Part shown: positions 14,263-29,926 of the stretch, one piece after another
Position numbering within the stretch: position 1 is the stretch's first letter
Layout of the letters: the number at the start of each line of letters is the position of its first letter
Translations under genes and position numbers: made by a program
Notes under the pieces: model-generated
What the model saw: only the letters and a program-made list of their open reading frames with translations
Database searches by the model: none
What the model was told of the DNA's origin: nothing
Source: Auanema rhodensis
Taxonomy: Eukaryota > Nematoda > Chromadorea > Rhabditida > Rhabditidae
Length of the DNA stretch: 64,000 nt
Assembly: GCA_964057225.1 (NCBI GenBank)
Contig: CAXKVF010000073.1
Location: 248,001-312,000 of the forward strand
Direction of reading: 5' to 3'

Positions 14263-17200
14263 TTATCTTTCACGTGAAGCGAGTTACATACCAAGTGCAC
14301 ATCACGTGTACATTTAATTAGCATAAATTAAAGTTCACGTAAATTTCAAAGTCATGGTTACCATGCACCAATATCAATAAAAATTTGTTTTTAGACTAAT
14401 ATGGACATGGGGAATCTAATTTTGAAAACCGCATCTCTTTATCTTTCACGTGAAGCGAGTTACATACCAAGTGCACATCACGTGTACATTTAATTAGCAT
14501 GAATTAAAGTTCACGTAAATTTCAAAGTCATGGTTACCATGAACCAATATCAATAAAAATTTGTTTTTAGACTAATATGGACATGGGGAATCTAATTTTG
14601 AAAACCGCATCTCTTTATCTTTCACGTGAAGCGAGTTACATACCAAGTGCACATCACGTGTACATTTAATTAGCATAAATTAAAGTTCACGTAAATTTCA
14701 AAGTCATGGTTACCATGAACCAATATCAATAAAAATTTGTTTTTAGACTAATATGGACATGGGGAATCTAATTTTGAAAACCGCATCTCTTTATCTTTCA
14801 CGTGAAGCGAGTTACATACCAAGTGCACATCACGTGTACATGTAATTAGCATAAATTAAAGTTCACGTAAATTTCAAAGTCATGGTTACCATGCACCAAT
14901 ATCAATAAAAATTTGTTTTTAGACTAATATGGACATGGGGAATCTAATTTTGAAAACCGCATCTCTTTATCTTCCACGTGAAGCGAGTTACATACCAAGT
15001 GCACATCACGTGTAAATTTAATTAGCATAAATTAAAGTTCACGTAAATTTCAAAGTCATGGTTACCATGAACCAATATCAATAAAAGTTTGTTTTTAGAC
15101 TAATATGGACATGGGGAATCAAATTTTGAAAACCGCATCTCTTTATCTTTCACGTGAAGCGAGTTACATACCAAGTGCACATCACGTGTACATTTAATTA
15201 GCATAAATTAAAGTTCACGTAAATTTCAAAGTCATGGTTATCATGAAACAATATCAATAAAAATTTGTTTTTAGACTAATATGGACATGGGGAATCTAAT
15301 TTTGAAAACCGCATCTCTTTATCTTTCACGTGAAGCGAGTTACATACCAAGTGCACATCACGTGTACAATTAATTAGCATAAATTAAAGTTCACGTAAAT
15401 TTCAAAGTCATGGTTACCATGCACCAATATCAATAAAAATTTGTTTTTAGACTAATATGGACATGGGGAATCAAATTGTGAAAACCGCATCTCTTTATCT
15501 TTCACGTAAAGCGAGTTACATACCAAGTGCACATCACGTGTAAATTTAATTAGCATAAATTAAAGTTCACGTAAATTTCAAAGTCATGGTTACCATGAAC
15601 CAATATCAACAAAAGTTTGTTTTTAGACTAATATGGACATGGGGAATCAAATTTTGAAAACCGCATCTCTTTATCTTTCACGTGAAGCGAGTTACATACC
15701 AAGTGCACATCACGTGTACATTTAATTAGCATAAATTAAAGTTCACGTAAATTTCAAAGTCATGGTTATCATGAACCAATATCAATAAAAATTTGTTTTT
15801 AGACTAATATGGACATGGGGAATCTAATTTTGAAAACCGCATCTCTTTATCTTTCACGTGAAGCGAGTTACATACCAAGTGCACATCACGTGTACATTTA
15901 ATTAGCATAAATTAAAGTTCACGTAAATTTCAAAGTCATGGTTATCATGAACCAATATCAATAAAAATTTGTTTTTAGACTAATATGGACATGGGGAATC
16001 TAATTTTGAAAACCGCATCTCTTTATCTTTCACGTGAAGCGAGTTACATACCAAGTGCACATCACGTGTACATTTAATTAGCATAAATTAAAGTTCACGT
16101 AAATTTCAAAGTCATGGTTACCATGCACCAATATCAATAAAAATTTGTTTTTAGACTAATATGGACATGGGGAATCTAATTTTGAAAACCGCATCTCTTT
16201 ATCTTTCACGTGAAGCGAGTTACATACCAAGTGCACATCACGTGTACATTTAATTAGCATAAATTAAAGTTCACGTAAATTTCAAAGTCATGGTTATCAT
16301 GAACCAATATCAATAAAAATTTGTTTTTAGACTAATATGGACATGGGGAATCTAATTTTGAAAACCGCATCTCTTTATCTTTCACGTGAAGCGAGTTACA
16401 TACCAAGTGCACATCACGTGTACATTTAATTAGCATAAATTAAAGTTCACGTAAATTTCAAAGTCATGGTTACCATGCACCAATATCAATAAAAATTTGT
16501 TTTTAGACTAATATGGACATGGGGAATCAAATTGTGAAAACCGCATCTCTTTATCTTTCACGTGAAGCGAGTTACATACCAAGTGCACATCACGTGTACA
16601 TTTAATTAGCATAAATTAAAGTTCACGTAAATTTCAAAGTCATGGTTACCATGAACCAATATCAATAAAAATTTGTTTTTAGACTAATATGAACATGGGG
16701 AATCTAATTTTGAAAACCGCATCTCTTTATCTTTCACGTGAAGCGAGTTACATACCAAGAGCACATCACGTGTACATTTAATAAGCATAAATTAAAGTTC
16801 ACGTAAATTTCAAAGTCATGGTTACCATGCACCAATATCAATAAAAATTTGTTTTTAGACTAATATGGACATGGGGAATCTAATTTTGAAAACCGCATCT
16901 CTTTATCTTTCACGTGAAGCGAGTTACATACCAAGTGCACATCACGTGTACATTTAATTAGCATAAATTAAAGTTCACGTAAATTTCAAAGTCATGGTTA
17001 CCATGAACCAATATCAATAAAAATTTGTTTTTAGACTAATATGGACATGGGGAATCAAATTTTGAAAACCGCATCTCTTTATCTTTCACGTGAAGCGAGT
17101 TACATACCAAGTGCACATCACGTGTACATTTAATTAGCATAAATTAAAGTTCACGTAAATTTCAAAGTCATGGTTATCATGAACCAATATCAATAAAAAT

Positions 17201-20200
17201 TTGTTTTTAGACTAATATGGACATGGGGAATCTAATTTTGAAAACCGCATCTCTTTATCTTTCACGTGAAGCGAGTTACATACCAAGTGCACATCACGTG
17301 TACATTTAATTAGCATAAATTAAAGTTCACGTAAATTTCAAAGTCATGGTTACCATGAACCAATATCAATAAAAATTTGTTTTTAGACTAATATGGACAT
17401 GGGGAATCAAATTTTGAAAACCGCATCTCTTTATCTTTCACGTGAAGCGAGTTACATACCAAGTGCACATCACGTGTACATTTAATTAGCATAAATTAAA
17501 GTTCACGTAAATTTCAAAGTCATGGTTACCATGCACCAATATCAATAAAAATTTGTTTTTAGACTAATATGGACATGGGGAATCTAATTTTGAAAACCGC
17601 ATCTCTTTATCTTTCACGTGAAGCGAGTTACATACCAAGTGCACATCACGTGTACATTTAATTAGCATAAATTAAAGTTCACGTAAATTTCAAAGTCATG
17701 GTTATCATGAACCAATATCAATAAAAATTTGTTTTTAGACTAATATGGACATGGGGAATCTAATTTTGAAAACCGCATCTCTTTATCTTTCACGTGAAGC
17801 GAGTTACATACCAAGTGCACATCACGTGTACATTTAATTAGCATAAATTAAAGTTCACGTAAATTTCAAAGTCATGGTTACCATGCACCAATATCAATAA
17901 AAATTTGTTTTTAGACTAATATGGACATGGGGAATCAAATTGTGAAAACCGCATCTCTTTATCTTTCACGTGAAGCGAGTTACATACCAAGTGCACATCA
18001 CGTGTACATTTAATTAGCATAAATTAAAGTTCACGTAAATTTCAAAGTCATGGTTATCATGAACCAATATCAATAAAAATTTGTTTTTAGACTAATATGG
18101 ACATGGGGAATCTAATTTTGAAAACCGCATCTCTTTATCTTTCACGTGAAGCGAGTTACATACCAAGTGCACATCACGTGTACATTTAATTAGCATAAAT
18201 TAAAGTTCACGTAAATTTCAAAGTCATGGTTACCATGCACCAATATCAATAAAAATTTGTTTTTAGACTAATATGGACATGGGGAATCAAATTGTGAAAA
18301 CCGCATCTCTTTATCTTTCACGTGAAGCGAGTTACATACCAAGTGCACATCACGTGTACATTTAATTAGCATAAATTAAAGTTCACGTAAATTTCAAAGT
18401 CATGGTTACCATGAACCAATATCAATAAAAATTTGTTTTTAGACTAATATGGACATGGGGAATCAAATTTTGAAAACCGCATCTCTTTATCTTTCACGTG
18501 AAGCGAGTTACATACCAAGTGCACATCACGTGTACATTTAATTAGCATAAATTAAAGTTCACGTAAATTTCAAAGTCATGGTTACCATGAACCAATATCA
18601 ACAAAAGTTTGTTTTTAGACTAATATGGACATGGGGAATCAAATTTTGAAAACCGCATCTCTTTATCTTTCACGTGAAGCGAGTTACATACCAAGTGCAC
18701 ATCACGTGTACATTTAATTAGCATAAATTAAAGTTCACGTAAATTTCAAAGTCATGGTTATCATGAAACAATATCAATAAAAATTTGTTTTTAGACTAAT
18801 ATGGACATGGGGAATCTAATTTTGAAAACCGCATCTCTTTATCTTTCACGTGAAGCGAGTTACATACCAAGTGCACATCACGTGTACATTTAATTAGCAT
18901 AAATTAAAGTTCACGTAAATTTCAAAGTCATGGTTACCATGCACCAATATCAATAAAAATTTGTTTTTAGACTAATATGGACATGGGGAATCTAATTTTG
19001 AAAACCGCATCTCTTTATCTTTCACGTGAAGCGAGTTACATACCAAGTGCACATCACGTGTACATTTAATTAGCATAAATTAAAGTTCACGTAAATTTCA
19101 AAGTCATGGTTACCATGAACCAATATCAATAAAAATTTGTTTTTAGACTAATATGAACATGGGGAATCTAATTTTGAAAACCGCATCTCTTTATCTTTCA
19201 CGTGAAGCGAGTTACATACCAAGTGCACATCACGTGTACATTTAATTAGCATAAATTAAAGTTCACGTAAATTTCAAAGTCATGGTTACCATGCACCAAT
19301 ATCAATAAAAATTTGTTTTTAGACTAATATGGACATGGGGAATCAAATTGTGAAAACCGCATCTCTTTATCTTTCACGTGAAGCGAGTTACATACCAAGT
19401 GCACATCACGTGTACATTTAATTAGCATAAATTAAAGTTCACGTAAATTTCAAAGTCATGGTTACCATGAACCAATATCAATAAAAATTTGTTTTTGGAC
19501 TAATATGAACATGGGGAATCTAATTTTGAAAACCGCATCTCTTTATCTTTCACGTGAAGCGAGTTACATACCAAGAGCACATCACGTGTACATTTAATAA
19601 GCATAAATTAAAGTTCACGTAAATTTCAAAGTCATGGTTACCATGCACCAATATCAAAAAAAATTTGTTTTTAGACTAATATGGACATGGGGAATCTAAT
19701 TTTGAAAACCGCATCTCTTTATCTTTCACGTGAAGCGAGTTACATACCAAGTGCACATCACGTGTACATTTAATTAGCATAAATTAAAGTTCACGTAAAT
19801 TTCAAAGTCATGGTTACCATGAACCAATATCAATAAAAATTTGTTTTTAGACTAATATGGACATGGGGAATCAAATTTTGAAAACCGCATCTCTTTATCT
19901 TTCACGTGAAGCGAGTTACATACCAAGTGCACATCACGTGTACATTTAATTAGCATAAATTAAAGTTCACGTAAATTTCAAAGTCATGGTTATCATGAAC
20001 CAATATCAATAAAAATTTGTTTTTAGACTAATATGGACATGGGGAATCTAATTTTGAAAACCGCATCTCTTTATCTTTCACGTGAAGCGAGTTACATACC
20101 AAGTGCACATCACGTGTACATTTAATTAGCATAAATTAAAGTTCACGTAAATTTCAAAGTCATGGTTACCATGAACCAATATCAATAAAAATTTGTTTTT

Positions 20201-23200
20201 AGACTAATATGGACATGGGGAATCAAATTTTGAAAACCGCATCTCTTTATCTTTCACGTGAAGCGAGTTACATACCAAGTGCACATCACGTGTACATTTA
20301 ATTAGCATAAATTAAAGTTCACGTAAATTTCAAAGTCATGGTTACCATGCACCAATATCAATAAAAATTTGTTTTTAGACTAATATGGACATGGGGAATC
20401 AAATTTTGAAAACCGCATCTCTTTATCTTTCACGTGAAGCGAGTTACATACCAAGTGCACATCACGTGTACATTTAATTAGCATAAATTAAAGTTCACGT
20501 AAATTTCAAAGTCATGGTTACCATGAACCAATATCAATAAAAATTTGTTTTTAGACTAATATGGACATGGGGAATCAAATTTTGAAAACCGCATCTCTTT
20601 ATCTTTCACGTGAAGCGAGTTACATACCAAGTGCACATCACGTGTACATTTAATTAGCATAAATTAAAGTTCACGTAAATTTCAAAGTCATGGTTACCAT
20701 GAACCAATATCAATAAAAATTTGTTTTTAGACTAATATGGACATGGGGAATCAAATTTTGAAAACCGCATCTCTTTATCTTTCACGTGAAGCGAGTTACA
20801 TACCAAGTGCACATCACGTGTACATTTAATTAGCATAAATTAAAGTTCACGTAAATTTCAAAGTCATGGTTACCATGAACCAATATCAACAAAAGTTTGT
20901 TTTTAGACTAATATGGACATGGGGAATCAAATTTTGAAAACCGCATCTCTTTATCTTTCACGTGAAGCGAGTTACATACCAAGTGCACATCACGTGTACA
21001 TTTAATTAGCATAAATTAAAGTTCACGTAAATTTCAAAGTCATGGTTATCATGAAACAATATCAATAAAAATTTGTTTTTAGACTAATATGGACATGGGG
21101 AATCTAATTTTGAAAACCGCATCTCTTTATCTTTCACGTGAAGCGAGTTACATACCAAGTGCACATCACGTGTACATTTAATTAGCATAAATTAAAGTTC
21201 ACGTAAATTTCAAAGTCATGGTTACCATGCACCAATATCAATAAAAATTTGTTTTTAGACTAATATGGACATGGGGAATCAAATTGTGAAAACCGCATCT
21301 CTTTATTTTTCACGTGAAGCGAGTTACATACCAAGTGCACATCACGTGTACATTTAATTAGCATAAATTAAAGTTCACGTAAATTTCAAAGTCATGGTTA
21401 CCATGCACCAATATCAATAAAAATTTGTTTTTAGACTAATATGGACATGGGGAATCTAATTTTGAAAACCGCATCTCTTTATCTTTCACGTGAAGCGAGT
21501 TACATACCAAGTGCACATCACGTGTACATTTAATTAGCATAAATTAAAGTTCACGTAAATTTCAAAGTCATGGTTATCATGAACCAATATCAATAAAAAT
21601 TTGTTTTTAGACTAATATGGACATGGGGAATCTAATTTTGAAAACCGCATCTCTTTATCTTTCACGTGAAGCGAGTTACATACCAAGTGCACATCACGTG
21701 TACATTTAATTAGCATAAATTAAAGTTCACGTAAATTTCAAAGTCATGGTTACCATGAACCAATATCAATAAAAATTTGTTTTTAGACTAATATGGACAT
21801 GGGGAATCAAATTTTGAAAACCGCATCTCTTTATCTTTCACGTGAAGCGAGTTACATACCAAGTGCACATCACGTGTACATTTAATTAGCATAAATTAAA
21901 GTTCACGTAAATTTCAAAGTCATGGTTACCATGCACCAATATCAATAAAAATTTGTTTTTAGACTAATATGGACATGGGGAATCTAATTTTGAAAACCGC
22001 ATCTCTTTATCTTTCACGTGAAGCGAGTTACATACCAAGTGCACATCACGTGTACATTTAATTAGCATAAATTAAAGTTCACGTAAATTTCAAAGTCATG
22101 GTTATCATGAACCAATATCAATAAAAATTTGTTTTTAGACTAATATGGACATGGGGAATCTAATTTTGAAAACCGCATCTCTTTATCTTTCACGTGAAGC
22201 GAGTTACATACCAAGTGCACATCACGTGTACATTTAATTAGCATAAATTAAAGTTCACGTAAATTTCAAAGTCATGGTTACCATGAACCAATATCAATAA
22301 AAATTTGTTTTTAGACTAATATGGACATGGGGAATCAAATTTTGAAAACCGCATCTCTTTATCTTTCACGTGAAGCGAGTTACATACCAAGTGCACATCA
22401 CGTGTACATTTAATTAGCATAAATTAAAGTTCACGTAAATTTCAAAGTCATGGTTACCATGAACCAATATCAATAAAAATTTGTTTTTAGACTAATATGG
22501 ACATGGGGAATCAAATTTTGAAAACCGCATCTCTTTATCTTTCACGTGAAGCGAGTTACATACCAAGTGCACATCACGTGTACATTTAATTAGCATAAAT
22601 TAAAGTTCACGTAAATTTCAAAGTCATGGTTATCATGAACCAATATCAATAAAAATTTGTTTTTAGACTAATATGGACATGGGGAATCTAATTTTGAAAA
22701 CCGCATCTCTTTATCTTTCACGTGAAGCGAGTTACATACCAAGTGCACATCACGTGTACATTTAATTAGCATAAATTAAAGTTCACGTAAATTTCAAAGT
22801 CATGGTTACCATGAACCAATATCAATAAAAATTTGTTTTTAGACTAATATGGACATGGGGAATCAAATTTTGAAAACCGCATCTCTTTATCTTTCACGTG
22901 AAGCGAGTTACATACCAAGTGCACATCACGTGTACATTTAATTAGCATAAATTAAAGTTCACGTAAATTTCAAAGTCATGGTTACCATGCACCAATATCA
23001 ATAAAAATTTGTTTTTAGACTAATATGGACATGGGGAATCTAATTTTGAAAACCGCATCTCTTTATCTTTCACGTGAAGCGAGTTACATACCAAGTGCAC
23101 ATCACGTGTACATTTAATTAGCATAAATTAAAGTTCACGTAAATTTCAAAGTCATGGTTATCATGAACCAATATCAATAAAAATTTGTTTTTAGACTAAT

Positions 23201-23590
23201 ATGGACATGGGGAATCTAATTTTGAAAACCGCATCTCTTTATCTTTCACGTGAAGCGAGTTACATACCAAGTGCACATCACGTGTACATTTAATTAGCAT
23301 AAATTAAAGTTCACGTAAATTTCAAAGTCATGGTTACCATGAACCAATATCAATAAAAATTTGTTTTTAGACTAATATGGACATGGGGAATCAAATTTTG
23401 AAAACCGCATCTCTTTATCTTTCACGTGAAGCGAGTTACATACCAAGTGCACATCACGTGTACATTTAATTAGCATAAATTAAAGTTCACGTAAATTTCA
23501 AAGTCATGGTTACCATGCACCAATATCAATAAAAATTTGTTTTTAGACTAATATGGACATGGGGAATCTTATTTTGAAAACCGCATCTCT
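14263..23590 (+). repeat. Irregular satellite block, rich in a three-monomer motif
   Basis: Fifty-three monomers without one dominant long period. A trimer order of C99T, then A104+T155A, then A104C recurs (17079-17606; most of 21479-23590), with extra A104+T155A units inserted. Marked monomers recur at irregular multiples: C106A at 15143, 18663 and 20951 (20 then 13 monomers apart), T34A+T57A at 16727 and 19543, T116C+A121G at 15495, 18487 and 20775. Private changes include T52G at 14791, T8C at 14967, T51A at 15319, G14A at 15495, A131G at 19367 and C5T at 21303. No non-satellite DNA is present. Confidence 0.8.
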
Positions 23591-26500
23591 TTATCTTTCA
23601 CGTGAAGCGAGTTACATACCAAGTGCACATCACGTGTACATTTAATTAGCATAAATTAAAGTTCACGTAAATTTCAAAGTCATGGTTACCATGAACCAAT
23701 ATCAATAAAAATTTGTTTTTAGACTAATATGAACATGGGGAATCTAATTTTGAAAACCGCATCTCTTTATCTTTCACGTGAAGCGAGTTACATACCAAGA
23801 GCACATCACGTGTACATTTAATAAGCATAAATTAAAGTTCACGTAAATTTCAAAGTCATGGTTACCATGCACCAATATCAATAAAAATTTGTTTTTAGAC
23901 TAATATGGACATGGGGAATCTAATTTTGAAAACCGCATCTCTTTATCTTTCACGTGAAGCGAGTTACATACCAAGTGCACATCACGTGTACATTTAATTA
24001 GCATAAATTAAAGTTCACGTAAATTTCAAAGTCATGGTTACCATGAACCAATATCAATAAAAATTTGTTTTTAGACTAATATGGACATGGGGAATCAAAT
24101 TTTGAAAACCGCATCTCTTTATCTTTCACGTGAAGCGAGTTACATACCAAGTGCACATCACGTGTACATTTAATTAGCATAAATTAAAGTTCACGTAAAT
24201 TTCAAAGTCATGGTTATCATGAACCAATATCAATAAAAATTTGTTTTTAGACTAATATGGACATGGGGAATCTAATTTTGAAAACCGCATCTCTTTATCT
24301 TTCACGTGAAGCGAGTTACATACCAAGTGCACATCACGTGTACATTTAATTAGCATAAATTAAAGTTCACGTAAATTTCAAAGTCATGGTTACCATGAAC
24401 CAATATCAATAAAAATTTGTTTTTAGACTAATATGGACATGGGGAATCAAATTTTGAAAACCGCATCTCTTTATCTTTCACGTGAAGCGAGTTACATACC
24501 AAGTGCACATCACGTGTACATTTAATTAGCATAAATTAAAGTTCACGTAAATTTCAAAGTCATGGTTACCATGCACCAATATCAATAAAAATTTGTTTTT
24601 AGACTAATATGGACATGGGGAATCTAATTTTGAAAACCGCATCTCTTTATCTTTCACGTGAAGCGAGTTACATACCAAGTGCACATCACGTGTACATTTA
24701 ATTAGCATGAATTAAAGTTCACGTAAATTTCAAAGTCATGGTTATCATGAACCAATATCAATAAAAATTTGTTTTTAGACTAATATGGACATGGGGAATC
24801 TAATTTTGAAAACCGCATCTCTTTATCTTTCACGTGAAGCGAGTTACATACCAAGTGCACATCACGTGTACATTTAATTAGCATAAATTAAAGTTCACGT
24901 AAATTTCAAAGTCATGGTTACCATGAACCAATATCAATAAAAATTTGTTTTTAGACTAATATGGACATGGGGAATCAAATTTTGAAAACCGCATCTCTTT
25001 ATCTTTCACGTGAAGCGAGTTACATACCAAGTGCACATCACGTGTACATTTAATTAGCATAAATTAAAGTTCACGTAAATTTCAAAGTCATGGTTACCAT
25101 GCACCAATATCAATAAAAATTTGTTTTTAGACTAATATGGACATGGGGAATCTTATTTTGAAAACCGCATCTCTTTATCTTTCACGTGAAGCGAGTTACA
25201 TACCAAGTGCACATCACGTGTACATTTAATTAGCATAAATTAAAGTTCACGTAAATTTCAAAGTCATGGTTACCATGCACCAATATCAATAAAAATTTGT
25301 TTTTAGACTAATATGGACATGGGGAATCTAATTTTGAAAACCGCATCTCTTTATCTTTCACGTGAAGCGAGTTACATACCAAGTGCACATCACGTGTACA
25401 TTTAATTAGCATGAATTAAAGTTCACGTAAATTTCAAAGTCATGGTTACCATGAACCAATATCAATAAAAATTTGTTTTTAGACTAATATGGACATGGGG
25501 AATCTAATTTTGAAAACCGCATCTCTTTATCTTTCACGTGAAGCGAGTTACATACCAAGTGCACATCACGTGTACATTTAATTAGCATAAATTAAAGTTC
25601 ACGTAAATTTCAAAGTCATGGTTATCATGAACCAATATCAATAAAAATTTGTTTTTAGACTAATATGGACATGGGGAATCTAATTTTGAAAACCGCATCT
25701 CTTTATCTTTCACGTGAAGCGAGTTACATACCAAGTGCACATCACGTGTACATTTAATTAGCATAAATTAAAGTTCACGTAAGTTTCAAAGTCATGGTTA
25801 CCATGCACCAATATCAATAAAAATTTGTTTTTAGACTAATATGGACATGGGGAATCTAATTTTGAAAACCGCATCTCTTTATCTTTCACGTGAAGCGAGT
25901 TACATACCAAGTGCACATCACGTGTACATTTAATTAGCATAAATTAAAGTTCACGTAAATTTCAAAGTCATGGTTATCATGAACCAATATCAATAAAAAT
26001 TTGTTTTTAGACTAATATGGACATGGGGAATCTAATTTTGAAAACCGCATCTCTTTATCTTTCACGTGAAGCGAGTTACATACCAAGAGCACATCACGTG
26101 TACATTTAATAAGCATAAATTAAAGTTCACGTAAATTTCAAAGTCATGGTTACCATGCACCAATATCAATAAAAATTTGTTTTTAGACTAATATGGACAT
26201 GGGGAATCTAATTTTGAAAACCGCATTTCTTTATCTTTCACGTGAAGCGAGTTACATACCAAGTGCACATCACGTGTACATTTAATTAGCATAAATTAAA
26301 GTTCACGTAAATTTCAAAGTCATGGTTACCATGCACCAATATCAATAAAAATTTGTTTTTAGACTAATATGGACATGGGGAATCTAATTTTGAAAACCGC
26401 ATCTCTTTATCTTTCACGTGAAGCGAGTTACATACCAAGTGCACATCACGTGTACATTTAATTAGCATAAATTAAAGTTCACGTAAATTTCAAAGTCATG

Positions 26501-26758
26501 GTTATCATGAACCAATATCAATAAAAATTTGTTTTTAGACTAATATGGACATGGGGAATCTAATTTTGAAAACCGCATCTCTTTATCTTTCACGTGAAGC
26601 GAGTTACATACCAAGTGCACATCACGTGTACATTTAATTAGCATAAATTAAAGTTCACGTAAATTTCAAAGTCATGGTTACCATGAACCAATATCAATAA
26701 AAATTTGTTTTTAGACTAATATGGACATGGGGAATCAAATTTTGAAAACCGCATCTCT
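23591..26758 (+). repeat. 18-monomer tandem duplication, copy 1 (3168 bp)
   Basis: This block repeats at once as 26759-29926. Paired markers at +3168 bp are G142A (23732/26900), T34A (23800/26968), A63G (24709/27877 and 25413/28581), A81G (25783/28951), a second T34A (26088/29256) and C173T (26227/29395). The block before it (23415, A104C with A156T) does not match the last monomer of copy 1 (26583, A104 with T155A), which fixes the left edge. Confidence 0.9.
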
Positions 26759-29700
26759 TTATCTTTCACGTGAAGCGAGTTACATACCAAGTGCACATCA
26801 CGTGTACATTTAATTAGCATAAATTAAAGTTCACGTAAATTTCAAAGTCATGGTTACCATGAACCAATATCAATAAAAATTTGTTTTTAGACTAATATGA
26901 ACATGGGGAATCTAATTTTGAAAACCGCATCTCTTTATCTTTCACGTGAAGCGAGTTACATACCAAGAGCACATCACGTGTACATTTAATAAGCATAAAT
27001 TAAAGTTCACGTAAATTTCAAAGTCATGGTTACCATGCACCAATATCAATAAAAATTTGTTTTTAGACTAATATGGACATGGGGAATCTAATTTTGAAAA
27101 CCGCATCTCTTTATCTTTCACGTGAAGCGAGTTACATACCAAGTGCACATCACGTGTACATTTAATTAGCATAAATTAAAGTTCACGTAAATTTCAAAGT
27201 CATGGTTACCATGAACCAATATCAATAAAAATTTGTTTTTAGACTAATATGGACATGGGGAATCAAATTTTGAAAACCGCATCTCTTTATCTTTCACGTG
27301 AAGCGAGTTACATACCAAGTGCACATCACGTGTACATTTAATTAGCATAAATTAAAGTTCACGTAAATTTCAAAGTCATGGTTATCATGAACCAATATCA
27401 ATAAAAATTTGTTTTTAGACTAATATGGACATGGGGAATCTAATTTTGAAAACCGCATCTCTTTATCTTTCACGTGAAGCGAGTTACATACCAAGTGCAC
27501 ATCACGTGTACATTTAATTAGCATAAATTAAAGTTCACGTAAATTTCAAAGTCATGGTTACCATGAACCAATATCAATAAAAATTTGTTTTTAGACTAAT
27601 ATGGACATGGGGAATCAAATTTTGAAAACCGCATCTCTTTATCTTTCACGTGAAGCGAGTTACATACCAAGTGCACATCACGTGTACATTTAATTAGCAT
27701 AAATTAAAGTTCACGTAAATTTCAAAGTCATGGTTACCATGCACCAATATCAATAAAAATTTGTTTTTAGACTAATATGGACATGGGGAATCTAATTTTG
27801 AAAACCGCATCTCTTTATCTTTCACGTGAAGCGAGTTACATACCAAGTGCACATCACGTGTACATTTAATTAGCATGAATTAAAGTTCACGTAAATTTCA
27901 AAGTCATGGTTATCATGAACCAATATCAATAAAAATTTGTTTTTAGACTAATATGGACATGGGGAATCTAATTTTGAAAACCGCATCTCTTTATCTTTCA
28001 CGTGAAGCGAGTTACATACCAAGTGCACATCACGTGTACATTTAATTAGCATAAATTAAAGTTCACGTAAATTTCAAAGTCATGGTTACCATGAACCAAT
28101 ATCAATAAAAATTTGTTTTTAGACTAATATGGACATGGGGAATCAAATTTTGAAAACCGCATCTCTTTATCTTTCACGTGAAGCGAGTTACATACCAAGT
28201 GCACATCACGTGTACATTTAATTAGCATAAATTAAAGTTCACGTAAATTTCAAAGTCATGGTTACCATGCACCAATATCAATAAAAATTTGTTTTTAGAC
28301 TAATATGGACATGGGGAATCTTATTTTGAAAACCGCATCTCTTTATCTTTCACGTGAAGCGAGTTACATACCAAGTGCACATCACGTGTACATTTAATTA
28401 GCATAAATTAAAGTTCACGTAAATTTCAAAGTCATGGTTACCATGCACCAATATCAATAAAAATTTGTTTTTAGACTAATATGGACATGGGGAATCTAAT
28501 TTTGAAAACCGCATCTCTTTATCTTTCACGTGAAGCGAGTTACATACCAAGTGCACATCACGTGTACATTTAATTAGCATGAATTAAAGTTCACGTAAAT
28601 TTCAAAGTCATGGTTACCATGAACCAATATCAATAAAAATTTGTTTTTAGACTAATATGGACATGGGGAATCTAATTTTGAAAACCGCATCTCTTTATCT
28701 TTCACGTGAAGCGAGTTACATACCAAGTGCACATCACGTGTACATTTAATTAGCATAAATTAAAGTTCACGTAAATTTCAAAGTCATGGTTATCATGAAC
28801 CAATATCAATAAAAATTTGTTTTTAGACTAATATGGACATGGGGAATCTAATTTTGAAAACCGCATCTCTTTATCTTTCACGTGAAGCGAGTTACATACC
28901 AAGTGCACATCACGTGTACATTTAATTAGCATAAATTAAAGTTCACGTAAGTTTCAAAGTCATGGTTACCATGCACCAATATCAATAAAAATTTGTTTTT
29001 AGACTAATATGGACATGGGGAATCTAATTTTGAAAACCGCATCTCTTTATCTTTCACGTGAAGCGAGTTACATACCAAGTGCACATCACGTGTACATTTA
29101 ATTAGCATAAATTAAAGTTCACGTAAATTTCAAAGTCATGGTTATCATGAACCAATATCAATAAAAATTTGTTTTTAGACTAATATGGACATGGGGAATC
29201 TAATTTTGAAAACCGCATCTCTTTATCTTTCACGTGAAGCGAGTTACATACCAAGAGCACATCACGTGTACATTTAATAAGCATAAATTAAAGTTCACGT
29301 AAATTTCAAAGTCATGGTTACCATGCACCAATATCAATAAAAATTTGTTTTTAGACTAATATGGACATGGGGAATCTAATTTTGAAAACCGCATTTCTTT
29401 ATCTTTCACGTGAAGCGAGTTACATACCAAGTGCACATCACGTGTACATTTAATTAGCATAAATTAAAGTTCACGTAAATTTCAAAGTCATGGTTACCAT
29501 GCACCAATATCAATAAAAATTTGTTTTTAGACTAATATGGACATGGGGAATCTAATTTTGAAAACCGCATCTCTTTATCTTTCACGTGAAGCGAGTTACA
29601 TACCAAGTGCACATCACGTGTACATTTAATTAGCATAAATTAAAGTTCACGTAAATTTCAAAGTCATGGTTATCATGAACCAATATCAATAAAAATTTGT

Positions 29701-29926
29701 TTTTAGACTAATATGGACATGGGGAATCTAATTTTGAAAACCGCATCTCTTTATCTTTCACGTGAAGCGAGTTACATACCAAGTGCACATCACGTGTACA
29801 TTTAATTAGCATAAATTAAAGTTCACGTAAATTTCAAAGTCATGGTTACCATGAACCAATATCAATAAAAATTTGTTTTTAGACTAATATGGACATGGGG
29901 AATCAAATTTTGAAAACCGCATCTCT
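26759..29926 (+). repeat. 18-monomer tandem duplication, copy 2 (3168 bp)
   Basis: Same order of variants as 23591-26758 with no difference at any marker followed. Inside each copy two T34A+T57A monomers lie 13 monomers apart (2288 bp), the same spacing that defines the tandem 13-mer further right, so this duplication copied an existing 13-mer spacing. After 29926 the pattern changes: the monomer at 29927 is A104C, not A104+G142A. Confidence 0.9.
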
